Shown here piece by piece: positions 26,172 to 34,865 of a stretch of DNA of 64,000 nt (position 1 is its first letter; every line of letters starts with the position of its first letter). The position numbers were made by a program, and so were the translations under genes. Below the pieces are notes generated by a model. The model was not told the DNA's origin. It did not search any database and saw only the letters and a program-made list of their open reading frames with translations. The stretch comes from Ereboglobus sp. PH5-10 (GTDB lineage Bacteria; Verrucomicrobiota; Verrucomicrobiia; Opitutales; Opitutaceae), in the NCBI RefSeq assembly GCF_029504735.1, contig NZ_JAQFIP010000011.1, forward strand, positions 79,762 through 143,761, written 5' to 3'.

Positions 26172-27131
26172 TCACGGGGCGCGGGGTGGTTCTCCGACGG
26201 GGGGTGGTTTGGGTGACTGCGGAGGGGGCGGCTGTGGGGCGGGGGCGATCTTGGGCGGGATGGGGACGGGCGCGCTCGCGCAGGGTGTTGCGGTCGCCGT
26301 GGTCTTGGATGCGGGCGTTTGCGTGACGGGGTTTGATGTGACCGTGTTGTCGGCTGAGGGATATGGACGGATGCCGATGGTGGCGAAGAAATCCATGACG
26401 AGGCCGAGATAGGTGGTGCGAGTTTTCCACGCAGATTGGATGTTCGGTTTGTTGCCGGGGTGGACGCTTTGCTTTGCCGAAATGTCACCCAGCTTTTGCA
26501 GGATGTGCTGGGCCTCTTTGAGGCTGCTGATGCTGAATTGTTTGGACGCCATGATTCCGTGCAGGATTAGTTTCCCCTTGTTCAGCGGCTTTTCCACCTC
26601 GTCGAGTATGCGTATGCACTGGTCGCGGCAGGTATTGGTAATTTCGCGCATCTTGGGCGTGTCGTCATCTTGATGCACCAGCCAATGACGGACGGCGATG
26701 GCGAGCTCGCGCGCGAATCGGTCGATGGTGCCCACAATGTCCCTCACCTCCTCGACCGAGTAGGCATGTGGCAGGTCTAAGCGCGGCTTGACGGAGGCCG
26801 CCTTGTCGATAGCAACACGGATGGCTGCGGAATTCGTAGTCACGCGACTGGTGCGCTTGATGGCGGTAAGCTTTTCAACATCGCTGCGGCTGCAACGGAG
26901 GATTATGCTAAACTCCCTTTTTTCTTTGCCGGGCGGCGGCTGTGCGGGCTCGGGTTTGGCGTCGCAGACGGCGACAATCTCTGCCTTGGTTTTCCCATCG
27001 AGAAATTTTTGAACATCCAATTCTTCGAGAAGATAGATCTCCAGTTTTGCGTGGTTGATGGCGGTATTTTTTTGACCGGTATCACGCAGACAATTCTGGA
27101 TAATGCGGGCTAGTTTTTTGGTAGGTTTCAT
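26172..27131 (-). CDS. Hypothetical protein with RHH-like segment and proline-rich tail
   Basis: 319 residues, last gene of a four-gene operon. Residues about 72-112 (REFSIILRCSRSDVEKLTAI, then TTNSAAIRVAIDKAA) resemble a ribbon-helix-helix DNA-binding fold as in plasmid mobilisation accessory or partition proteins. The middle is helical with conserved-looking Arg/His residues, and the last ~55 residues are almost entirely Pro/Ala/Lys. It overlaps the upstream gene by 50 nt, so translation is coupled. No homologue is recognised with certainty. A DNA-binding accessory role for the relaxase-like or ParB-like neighbour is inference. Confidence 0.6.
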   Translation of the reverse strand: MKPTKKLARIIQNCLRDTGQKNTAINHAKLEIYLLEELDVQKFLDGKTKAEIVAVCDAKPEPAQPPPGKEKREFSIILRCSRSDVEKLTAIKRTSRVTTNSAAIRVAIDKAASVKPRLDLPHAYSVEEVRDIVGTIDRFARELAIAVRHWLVHQDDDTPKMREITNTCRDQCIRILDEVEKPLNKGKLILHGIMASKQFSISSLKEAQHILQKLGDISAKQSVHPGNKPNIQSAWKTRTTYLGLVMDFFATIGIRPYPSADNTVTSNPVTQTPASKTTATATPCASAPVPIPPKIAPAPQPPPPQSPKPPPVGEPPRAP

Positions 27132-28098
27132 GATGTGAATGCTGACTCTGTATTACATGATTTTTTTGCGGTGTATCACGCCGGACGGGGTTCTTGGAAA
27201 TGTATGACGCGCGCCACGTCTTGGCTCTGTTTTTGAATTTATCCTCCTGAGTCTCGGACGCGAATTGGGCGAGATAGCGTTCGACGAAACCCAGGAAATA
27301 CGGGAGCGAAATTTCCAATGGAGGCTGAGCCTTGACGGGTTTATTAGCGGCTGTGCGGCGACCGGGTGGGGTCCAATAAAACTGGAAGTTGGAGTCGATT
27401 TCCCATTCGTCACGGTGGAGCCCGGCGGCGACGAAAACGCGGGGTAATTTTTCCCTTTCCATGGGCGAGTCGAGCAGCGATGGGGTGTTCCGGATGGTGT
27501 CGCCAATGAGGTTCACGAGCGGGGTAAAGGCAGGGGCGTTGTCCGCGTGCCAGGCGCGCTTTTGGCCTATCGCTGGGATGGGAAACTCGCCACAATCTTG
27601 GCGGGTTTCACTTACCTCCTGCTGCCATTCATCGGCACGGTGCCGGGCTCGGCGGATGAGGTTTACGTTGCTGGGACGCGCTAGCGCCGGACGATCCCCA
27701 AGGGTGATGTGGGGGATGATGAGGTTGAGGTCGGCAGCGCCGGAAAATTTGTGAATGTGCCAGGTTACGACGCAAAATTCAAAGCAGTCGAGGGCGCGCA
27801 AAATTACATTGAGGAATTGGGATTTTTCGAAATCGTCGAGGTAGCTGCCGGGCGCGAAGGCCGCAATCCACCATGTCGCGGCCGTGCGGATTTGATTTGA
27901 AGGGGCGCGCTCCATGTTCAAGAGGCGGAGCGCCTCATCCAACAGGGTCTCGAAATCTTGTGCATTTTCCGCGCCAAAAACCTGAGCGTGATCGATGTGG
28001 TAGAACCTGTGGTTGTGATGCTCTTGGTTTTCAAGATACCTCAACGCCCCAGAAGTCGCGGCCACGGATTTGATGGACTGCTTATTTACAACTGGCAT
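27082..28098 (-). CDS. Relaxase/mobilisation-like protein, catalytic histidines apparently lost
   Basis: 338 residues. The start (MPVVNKQSIKSVAATSGALRY) and the block FEFCVVTWHIHKFSGAADLNLI resemble MOB-type relaxases, in which a His-rich segment ends in H-x-H before a hydrophobic strand. Here the second motif reads DLNLI instead of HxHxx, so the metal site looks eroded, although HIH lies just upstream. RRARHRADEWQQEV follows, as in the helical part after relaxase motif III. The C-terminal third is basic. It overlaps its neighbours by 17 and 50 nt. The assignment rests on layout only; a plasmid-type structural or DNA-binding role is equally possible. Confidence 0.4.
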   Translation of the reverse strand: MPVVNKQSIKSVAATSGALRYLENQEHHNHRFYHIDHAQVFGAENAQDFETLLDEALRLLNMERAPSNQIRTAATWWIAAFAPGSYLDDFEKSQFLNVILRALDCFEFCVVTWHIHKFSGAADLNLIIPHITLGDRPALARPSNVNLIRRARHRADEWQQEVSETRQDCGEFPIPAIGQKRAWHADNAPAFTPLVNLIGDTIRNTPSLLDSPMEREKLPRVFVAAGLHRDEWEIDSNFQFYWTPPGRRTAANKPVKAQPPLEISLPYFLGFVERYLAQFASETQEDKFKNRAKTWRASYISKNPVRRDTPQKNHVIQSQHSHHETYQKTSPHYPELSA

Positions 28099-29170
28099 CG
28101 GAATAGTCCTCGTTTTTGGGATCGTTGGGCGTGGTAAAAAAGTAGGCCAACTTTGTCTTTAGGTAACGTGTTATCGGATGAGCCGAGAGTTTGAGGCGCG
28201 CGCGAGTGTCTTTGGCGACGCCTGGTTCCCATTCGCTGGCAATTCTTGAGGCGACGCGCTTCACGGCATAGGTTGTCAAGTTTACTTGTTCTGCTTCCAC
28301 GTCGGAGTTTTTGAGCTTTTCAATAAGAGGGATTAACGCCAGCAGGGACTCGCGAGCATCATAAGACGCGGCCCTGGAATGTCTCTCCATGTCCTCAAGC
28401 GCGCGGGTGACTGTGGATTTGGAAACATTCAGCGCTCGGGCTATATCGGCTCTGCATGTGTCACCTTTGCGCGGGGTTTCTTTGTTTATCTGGACGGTGA
28501 TATCAGGGTGCGTTTGCAGGAAGTTTACAACAAAGCGTTTTTTATCGGAGCCTTTGATTCTGTTGCCTTGGCGCTGGTTGATTTCGAAGGCAATGTAGGG
28601 GGCGTATCGGAGCGGGAGTGTGACGATGAAGGCCGGAATGGTGGTGCGCAGGCAGTCTTTGGCGGTTACCACGCGGTGTTCGCCGTCGAGCAGCAGCAGG
28701 TTTTCTTCCTCGGGAATGCGCAGGAGCAGAACACGCTTCAATGGATGGCCTCGGCGCACCTTTGAGGCAAGTGCGTCAAGTGTGGCTTGGTTAAGTTGCG
28801 CTCGTGGTTGGATAGTTTTGTCGATTCTTATGTTGGCTAGAAGGACGTCTGCTTTTTCGAGGCATTTATCTTTACCGGCAGGTTCAGCGTCGAAGAGGTA
28901 TTCCAGATAATCAACAATGTTGATTATCATGGAGCGGTGATGTCGTTCGGCAATTCGTGTGGCGGCAAGGCGGCCATCTTTGTGGGCTTGCCGCACCGCC
29001 CAATGGTTGACTCCGGTGAGTTCCTCAACGTCGTCGAGAAACATATACGTATCTTCAAAACCCAAGAGTTCGAACGGGATGTCCACCGGACCAATGAAAT
29101 CTGGGCCGCCGACGGTGAAGTCTTGGGCTGTTTGTGTTGGCGTGGTCGGTGTTGAGTATGATGTGCTCAT
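28082..29170 (-). CDS. ParB-like nuclease-domain protein with extra N-terminal HTH
   Basis: 362 residues. Residues about 35-95 are an excisionase/MerR-like HTH (YMFLDDVEELTGVNHWAVR...). Residues about 115-210 are a ParB/Srx fold: KTIQPRAQLNQATLDALASK, then LLLLDGEHRVVTAK with the GEHR nucleotide-binding motif. An HTH (RADIARALNVSKSTVTRALE) follows near 245-265. ParB proteins bind parS palindromes and, using CTP, spread along DNA for partition or gene control. No ParA is nearby. Three TGTTTC-N3-GAAACA palindromes around the operon are candidate binding sites. It overlaps the downstream gene by 17 nt. Confidence 0.75.
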   Translation of the reverse strand: MSTSYSTPTTPTQTAQDFTVGGPDFIGPVDIPFELLGFEDTYMFLDDVEELTGVNHWAVRQAHKDGRLAATRIAERHHRSMIINIVDYLEYLFDAEPAGKDKCLEKADVLLANIRIDKTIQPRAQLNQATLDALASKVRRGHPLKRVLLLRIPEEENLLLLDGEHRVVTAKDCLRTTIPAFIVTLPLRYAPYIAFEINQRQGNRIKGSDKKRFVVNFLQTHPDITVQINKETPRKGDTCRADIARALNVSKSTVTRALEDMERHSRAASYDARESLLALIPLIEKLKNSDVEAEQVNLTTYAVKRVASRIASEWEPGVAKDTRARLKLSAHPITRYLKTKLAYFFTTPNDPKNEDYSDASCK

Positions 29171-29207
29171 AAAATGTTAAATTGGAATAGGATATTGAGG
29201 GGCAGGG

Positions 29208-29585
29208 TTACTTGACCCACCAAGGCTTGGGTTTGGTGGTGTCTGTGCGGCGGTTGAGCCACACTTCATATTCGGCAAACGGGATCCTGTAGGGCTTGCC
29301 CCCTCGCATAGTTTGGATGACCTTGGCGCGACATCGATCCGAAACGAATTGGTGGCTTCGTCCAATGGCCGCCGCGAACTCCTTGACTAAAAAGAAACCG
29401 CGGGTTTCGCCGGTGAGGCGTGCGGCCTTGGCAGCCAGGGCATCGGCAGGGATTGCTATTCGCGGGGTGTTTTCGTTTGAGGCAAATGGGACGGCTTCCG
29501 CTGCCGAAGTATTTTTGGCCGGGTTTTGTTTAGTTTCGAAATTGGAGCCGTGGGAAGCTGACATGGTAGCGTATATATTGGACAA
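29208..29585 (-). CDS. Excisionase-like HTH protein
   Basis: 125 residues, first gene of the operon. After a ~60-residue polar leader, residues 62-115 read FFLVKEFAAAIGRSHQFVSD, then KPYRIPFAEYEVWLN, the winged-helix layout of excisionases and phage/plasmid regulators. It ends in a basic, Trp-rich tail. It lies 37 nt before the ParB-like gene. A role as operon regulator or directionality factor is inference. Confidence 0.65.
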   Translation of the reverse strand: MSNIYATMSASHGSNFETKQNPAKNTSAAEAVPFASNENTPRIAIPADALAAKAARLTGETRGFFLVKEFAAAIGRSHQFVSDRCRAKVIQTMRGGKPYRIPFAEYEVWLNRRTDTTKPKPWWVK

Positions 29586-30026
29586 AAAAAACGGAAACCA
29601 AAGAGGAGTTTTAGGAATCGCAAAAAATCTTCTTCAATTTTAGAAAACAGCAGTTTGTTGTTAACCATAGTGCTATTAGTCGGTTGCGCATAAATCTGGT
29701 GAAGATGGCCCAGATTATTTTCTTTTCTGTGAAGTTTTTTGAGGGAGTTTTTGTCCGGGCGCGGCGTAACGGAAACGCAAGCTGGCCGTGGAATTTTTTT
29801 CCAAAGGCGGCTCGGATGGTTGCGATCAAAAATCCGAGGATTATAGGCCAAAAAATTGGGCAAAACTTTCTCTTTGGGAAATTGGGGACGGGCTTGCAAG
29901 AAAATGGGGAAACATTTTCAACTTTTTTTCGCCTTTAGTAGTAACTTCCTGTGACTGTGCGGGTTGCCCGATCCGAGTGTTTGTAGCATTCGGATTTGAT
30001 AATCAGGCATCGGTTTTTATTTATGT

Positions 30027-30054
30027 TATAACCATCACGGATACAACTGGTTAT
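30027..30054. repeat. TATAACCA inverted repeat
   Basis: Perfect 8-bp arms TATAACCA/TGGTTATA separated by 13 nt, in AT-rich sequence upstream of the HTH-ParB-like operon. Possible operator. Confidence 0.4.
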
Positions 30055-30322
30055 AGATCAATTTAGGATTTCTGCTTATGAGGATTCCAGGGCGAATTCC
30101 GGAAGGATCGAAAACTTCAAACCTTTTGATTAATTGGCGCGATTGGCGTGATTCTCCGAGACGGAATTTTGGGCAAAATTTATTGCATTTATAGATTGGG
30201 GAAGCCCATGCAAGGTGCGGGGTGGGGTTTATTGAAAAGTTTGGGTGGGTTTATTGATTTCTGGCGGCATTTGCGAAAGCCCTCCGGGGTTGGAAAACTC
30301 AAACATTAAAGCGCAGAAAACT

Positions 30323-30369
30323 AACAAAACGGCTCGCGCGGCACGAAGTGTCGCGCGAGCCGTTTTGTT
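30323..30369. terminator. Long bidirectional hairpin
   Basis: Arms of about 20 bp (AACAAAACGGCTCGCGCG and its complement) around a CACGAAGTG centre, with A/T runs on both sides. Strong enough to end transcription from either direction. Confidence 0.6.
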
Positions 30370-30506
30370 TCCATGAAACTATTTTTTTTACTCCTGAAGC
30401 GACGGAGCGGGATATTTTTGAATTTAGGAAATGAGGCGGATTTTGAGATTCTTGTGGTAACTACTGTGTGTTGCCTGGGCAGCGCCTTGATTTTGACGGG
30501 ACGGGG

Positions 30507-30521
30507 TGTTTCATGGAAACA
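30507..30521. promoter_or_regulatory. parS-like palindrome 3 (TGTTTC-N3-GAAACA)
   Basis: TGTTTC-ATG-GAAACA, same arms and spacing as the two sites at 26032 and 26138, on the other side of the ParB-like operon, about 4.4 kb away. Confidence 0.55.
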
Positions 30522-30550
30522 AATTTTGCGCGCTTTTATTTTTAGGTGTA

Positions 30551-30635
30551 TGAAAAATTTTCAATGCATTGTCGGCGGCGTTGAAATCCAGGTGTGTGAA
30601 AATTTTTCACCACATGGAATGTGAATATTTTTCAC
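30551..30635. repeat. Three iterated palindromes GTGAAAATTTTTCAC
   Basis: TGAAAAATTTTCA at 30551-30563, GTGAAAATTTTTCAC at 30596-30610 and GTGAATATTTTTCAC at 30621-30635. Centres are 46 and 25 bp apart. They are nearly identical AT-centred palindromes with GTG/CAC ends, as expected of repeated binding sites for one protein. Confidence 0.6.
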
Positions 30636-30712
30636 ATCCAACCGCGAAATACATATATATAAGTGTAGTATGGCGCGGAGGGGCGGGCATCGGCTGGAAG
30701 CTGATTGCATCT

Positions 30713-30763
30713 GCATGGGCGGCTCGCCCATGCCTCTCGATCCTCACGGGCTGGCGGCCCGTG
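30713..30763 (-). terminator. Two GC-rich hairpins after hsdR
   Basis: GCATGGGCG-GCT-CGCCCATGC (30713-30733) and CACGGGC-TGGCG-GCCCGTG (30745-30763), starting 11 nt after the hsdR stop. No T-tract follows; they may be dispersed repeats acting as mRNA 3' ends. Confidence 0.45.
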
Positions 30764-30773
30764 CCACGCACGA

Positions 30774-33700
30774 TCAGGCGGTGAGTTCGTTGGCGATTAG
30801 TTCCGCCTGCTTGAGCACGGTCTCGGTGGCGAGGAGTTGCATGTCTGGCGGGTAGCCGAACTTTCGAAGGGTGCGTTTGATTATCACCTTCAGCTTCGCC
30901 TTCACACTTTCCTTTAGCGTCCAGTCAATGCTGGCGTTGCGACGGACTTGGTCGAATAGCTCCACGGCGAGTTCCCGCAGCTTGTCCTTTTGCATAAGCT
31001 CCCGCGCGCTTTCATTGTTCGCCACCGCTGTGTAGAAGGCATACTCTGGGTCGCTCAGGTTCATCTCCTTGGCGGCGTTGTCGGAGTGGACGATCTCCTT
31101 GCCCATCTTGATGAGCGCATCCATGAACTCCGCGGCGGTCAGGATTTTGTTCTGATATTTTTTGATCGCGTCCTCCAGCATTTCGAGGAGGCGCTTGCTT
31201 TCAACCAGGTTCTTCCGTGCCCGGATTTTGATTTCGTCGTTGAGGAGTTTTTTCAGGACTTCGAGCGCGATGTTCTTGTGCTGCTTATTCTTCAACTCGG
31301 CCAGGAACTCGTCGGAGAGGATCGAGATGTCGGGTTTCTTGATGCCGGCGGCGTCAAAGACATCGACTACTTTTTCGGAGACGAGCGCCTGGTCGATGAC
31401 TTGGCGGATGGTGGTTTCGAGCGATTCGTCGTCGGTGCCTTCGCCGCGCGGCTCGAACTTGACGAGGCGCGCCTTGACCGCCTGGAAAAAGCCGACTTCG
31501 TCGCGCGCGTCCATGGCCTGGTCGTGGGGGATGGCGATGGCGAGGGCTTGCGAGAGCGCGGCGACTTGTCCGATGTAGCGTTTTTTTCCGTTGTCGAGGC
31601 CGAGGATGTGCTCCTCGGCGGCGAGGATGATCGTGAGTTTTTGCGCGGTGCCTGCGGCGAAGTAGTTTTCGTAGGGGAAGTCGGCGCCCTCGCGGAACAT
31701 CGCCGATACGATTTCCAGTTTTTCGAGCATGACCTTCACGGCCTGCTCTTGCGCGGTGGCGGGATCGCCGCGTCCGCCGGATTCGGAGTAGAAGGAGAGC
31801 GCTTCCTTCAGGTCTGCCGCGATGCCGAGGTAATCGACCACGAGGCCGGCGGGCTTGTCCTTGTAAACGCGGTTCACGCGGGCGATGGCCTGCATGAGGT
31901 TGTGCCCCTTCATGGGCTTGTCGATGTAGAGGGTGTGCAGGCAGGGCGCGTCGAAGCCGGTCAGCCACATGTCGCGCACGATGACGAGGCGCAGCGGGTC
32001 GTCGGGGTTGCGCATGCGCTCGGCGAGTGCCTTGCGCTGCTCCTTGGTGGTGTGGTGGCGCGCGACTTCGGGGCCGTCGGTGCTCTTGGCGGTCATCACG
32101 ACTTTGAGGGCGCCCTTGGCGGGGTCGTCGGAGTGCCAGTCGGGGCGAAGTTTTATGATTTCGGCGTAGAGTTCGGCGGCGATGCGGCGCGACATGCTCA
32201 CGACCATGCCTTTGCCGTCGGCGGCTTTCAGGCGGGCCTCGAAATGGAAAACGATGTCGCGGGCGAGCGTGGCGATGCGTGGCCTGCTGCCGATGAGCGC
32301 CTCCATTTTTGTCCACTTGGCCTTGGCTTTTTGCGTGTCGCTCAGGTCCTCTGCGTCAAGTTCGTCGTCGAGCTCGGAGATTAGTTTTTTGCCTTCGTCG
32401 GAGAGCGCTACCTTGGCGAGGCGGCTTTCGTAAAAGATGCGCACGGTGGCGCCGTCCTCCACGGCTTGCGCGATGTCGTAGATGTCCACGTAGTTGCCGA
32501 AAACCGCGGGCGTGTTTTTGTCGGTTTTTTCGATGGGGGTGCCGGTGAAGCCGAGGTAGGTGGCGTTGGGCAGCGCGTCGCGCAGGTATTTGGCAAAGCC
32601 GTAAACAACTTTTTGCCCGACGACGGTGCCGGAGGCGTCTTTTTCGTCAACGGTCTTTGCCTTGAAGCCGTATTGGGTGCGGTGCGCCTCGTCGGCGATG
32701 ACGACGATGTTTCGGCGGGGGGAGAGTTGCTCGTAAACATTGCCGGTTTCAGGCTGGAATTTCTGGATGGTGCTGAACACCACGCCGCCGCTGGCGACTG
32801 CGAGCAATTCTTTCAGGTGCTCGCGGCTTTCGGCCTGCACGGGGGCCTGGCGCAGGAGCTGACGCGAGGCGGCGAAGGTGTCGAAGAGCTGGTCGTCGAG
32901 GTCGTTGCGGTCGGTGAGGACAACGATGGTGGGGTTGTCCAGCGCGAGGACGATTTTGCCGGTGTAGAACACCATTGAGAGCGACTTGCCGGAGCCTTGG
33001 GTGTGCCAGACGACGCCGGCCTTGCGGTCGCCGACGGGTTGCAGGGCGGCATCGGGTAGGCCGTAGGCGCCGGGGTCTTCGGCCACCACGCGGTTCGGCG
33101 GGGCGGAGGACATGGACAGGCCGCCCGTGCCACTCAACCCAGCCGCCCGAAGCGTGGAGGCGACGGCGGCGTTGACGGCGTAGTATTGGTGGTAGGCGGC
33201 GAGTTTTTTGACAGTGGCCACCGTCTTCTGCCTGGTCCCGGCGTCCCCGCGGCTGCCTTTCTCGAAGACGATAAAATGCCGCACAAGGTCGAGCAGCGTC
33301 TCGCGGTTCAACATGCCGCAGATAAGCACCTCCAGCTCGCTTTGGAGCTTCGAGGCCTCGACTTTGCCGTCGGAGCTTTTCCACTTCATGAAGCGAGTGA
33401 ATTCTGACGAGATGGTGCCGGCGCGGGCATCCAGGCCGTCGGACACAACGACGATGGCGTTGGTCGTGAAGAGGCCTGGCACGGTCTGCTTGTAGGTGGC
33501 GATCTGCTTGAACGCGGAGCGGATGGTCGCGTTTTCGTCCGCCGGGTTTTTCAGCTCGATGACGACCAGCGGCAGGCCGTTGACGAAGAGCACAAGGTCG
33601 GGGCGCTTGTTAAAATGGTTTTCGATGACCGTGAACTGGTTGACGACGAGGAAATCGTTGTTGAGCGGGTTTTCGAAATCGACCAGCCACACGCGCTCGC

Positions 33701-34013
33701 CGCGCTCGGCACCGTCTTTTTGCAGGCTCACGGGGACGCCCTCGGTGAGCAGTCGGTGGAAGGTTTCGTTGTCCGCCATCAAGTCCGGCGAATGGATGCG
33801 CCGCACGACCTTGAGCGCGTCGTCGAGCAGGGCCGGCGGCAGGGTGGGGTTGATGCGCCGCAATGCCGTCTCCAGCCGCGCCGCGAGGAGCGTTTGCGTG
33901 TAGTCGGCGCGCTCGACCTCGTCGTCGGCCGCGTGGAGGTAGGCGTAACCCTGCGCTTCAAGCAACTGGATCGCGTAGTCTTCGATGGCGGATTCGGTGA
34001 GGCGGGTCGTCAT
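30774..34013 (-). CDS. hsdR: Type I restriction enzyme R subunit
   Basis: 1079 residues, full length. The N-terminal nuclease has [19 protein letters not shown] (Asp and Glu-x-Lys of the PD-(D/E)XK site). The SF2 motor has Walker A ([11 protein letters not shown]), DEAHRTQYG and [25 protein letters not shown] and the [15 protein letters not shown] segment follow in the second RecA domain. The C-terminal ~250 residues are the helical region binding the methylase core. It translocates DNA and cuts unmodified targets together with HsdM and HsdS. Last gene of the operon starting at 38826. No damage seen. Confidence 0.95.
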   Translation of the reverse strand: MTTRLTESAIEDYAIQLLEAQGYAYLHAADDEVERADYTQTLLAARLETALRRINPTLPPALLDDALKVVRRIHSPDLMADNETFHRLLTEGVPVSLQKDGAERGERVWLVDFENPLNNDFLVVNQFTVIENHFNKRPDLVLFVNGLPLVVIELKNPADENATIRSAFKQIATYKQTVPGLFTTNAIVVVSDGLDARAGTISSEFTRFMKWKSSDGKVEASKLQSELEVLICGMLNRETLLDLVRHFIVFEKGSRGDAGTRQKTVATVKKLAAYHQYYAVNAAVASTLRAAGLSGTGGLSMSSAPPNRVVAEDPGAYGLPDAALQPVGDRKAGVVWHTQGSGKSLSMVFYTGKIVLALDNPTIVVLTDRNDLDDQLFDTFAASRQLLRQAPVQAESREHLKELLAVASGGVVFSTIQKFQPETGNVYEQLSPRRNIVVIADEAHRTQYGFKAKTVDEKDASGTVVGQKVVYGFAKYLRDALPNATYLGFTGTPIEKTDKNTPAVFGNYVDIYDIAQAVEDGATVRIFYESRLAKVALSDEGKKLISELDDELDAEDLSDTQKAKAKWTKMEALIGSRPRIATLARDIVFHFEARLKAADGKGMVVSMSRRIAAELYAEIIKLRPDWHSDDPAKGALKVVMTAKSTDGPEVARHHTTKEQRKALAERMRNPDDPLRLVIVRDMWLTGFDAPCLHTLYIDKPMKGHNLMQAIARVNRVYKDKPAGLVVDYLGIAADLKEALSFYSESGGRGDPATAQEQAVKVMLEKLEIVSAMFREGADFPYENYFAAGTAQKLTIILAAEEHILGLDNGKKRYIGQVAALSQALAIAIPHDQAMDARDEVGFFQAVKARLVKFEPRGEGTDDESLETTIRQVIDQALVSEKVVDVFDAAGIKKPDISILSDEFLAELKNKQHKNIALEVLKKLLNDEIKIRARKNLVESKRLLEMLEDAIKKYQNKILTAAEFMDALIKMGKEIVHSDNAAKEMNLSDPEYAFYTAVANNESARELMQKDKLRELAVELFDQVRRNASIDWTLKESVKAKLKVIIKRTLRKFGYPPDMQLLATETVLKQAELIANELTA

Positions 34014-34098
34014 GCGGTTTTACTTGAGTGGTTCTTGGGCGCTGCTTGGTGGTTACTTGAGTGGCGGGCGGCGTTTTTTGGAGGCGGGGCACGCGATG

Positions 34099-34689
34099 TT
34101 ATTCCCCTTTTAACACAGCGAGCCCCCTGGCGGTCAGGCGGTATTTTTGCGTCGGACTGCGAGGCTTATCCGGCTGCGTCCTCTCGATAAACCCGGCGGT
34201 TAAGGCGGGATTCACAAAATTTCGCCTGAAGTTGACCACATCCCTCATCGCCAATTCTCGCATCAAATCGTCCCTGCTTTTTGTCGAGCTATGCAATGCC
34301 AGCAACAGGCTTATTACTTGATGGGTTACTTGATGGGTCGCCCGATTTTTCGTCACCCCTGTTTTTTTATTTAATCCTTTATTTTTCAATATGTTAACTT
34401 GATGGGTGGGCTTGGGGCTTACTTGATGGGTCGCCGATGCTTGTTCAATGCGCAAAGTCACCCAAAAACCGCCTTCCGCCTCCGTCATTTCCGGCTCCGC
34501 GAGGCCGGCTTTTTGGCAAGCCTCAATGATCTTTATCGTGCCCCGCCCCCAGCCGTCGATATAGCCGCCCTTGAACTCGTCCATACCGGGAAAAAGGCTG
34601 CCGCCCCTCGCGTTGGCGAAGCCGCAAATCCATTTGAGGTAATCGTCGTGCCAAGCCTGTTTATATTCGATGTTTTGGTGCTCGGGCAT
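34099..34689 (-). pseudogene. AlbA/RecG-like regulator with a large internal deletion
   Basis: 196 codons in one frame. The first ~32 residues (EYKQAWHDDYLKWICGFANA) are the start of an AlbA_2/Schlafen-type domain. Then the sequence jumps to DGWGRGTIKIIEACQKAGL, which in intact relatives such as the gene at 50431 occurs some 300 residues later. THQV repeats and a C-terminal winged helix (FIERTQPDKPRSPTQKYRLT) follow. The nucleotide-binding part and middle are gone, but the frame is kept, so a small remnant protein could still be made. Confidence 0.7.
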
Positions 34690-34865
34690 GGTGGGTTAGC
34701 GGGTTGCGCGCATGAGAACGGGAACGGGGCGGACGGGCAAGATTTGCGCGCGGCTGCCGACGGCTGTTGCGTTTAGCGTGCGCCGGATGGATTCGTCCTT
34801 GCAAAGCACGCCCGCCTTCACGGCTCCGTCGGTCGCGGAATATGGCAGGAACTGGTTGACGTTAT

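Larger units (their letters stand above)
29586..30773. other. 1.2-kb gene-free control region with several palindromes
   Basis: No ORF here looks like a protein. The region is AT-rich and lies upstream of the ParB-like operon and downstream of hsdR. It contains TATAACCA-N13-TGGTTATA at 30027-30054, a long hairpin at 30323-30369, a parS-like palindrome at 30507-30521, three iterated AT palindromes at 30551-30635 and two GC hairpins at 30713-30763. This density fits an origin, transfer or partition locus. Confidence 0.5.

Noticed and set aside
29684..29938. 84-codon plus-strand frame in the gene-free region
   Set aside because: Composition reflects local AT-rich sequence; no start signal or similarity.
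30990..32384. 464-codon plus-strand frame opposite hsdR
   Set aside because: Antisense shadow of hsdR; low-complexity composition and no start signal.
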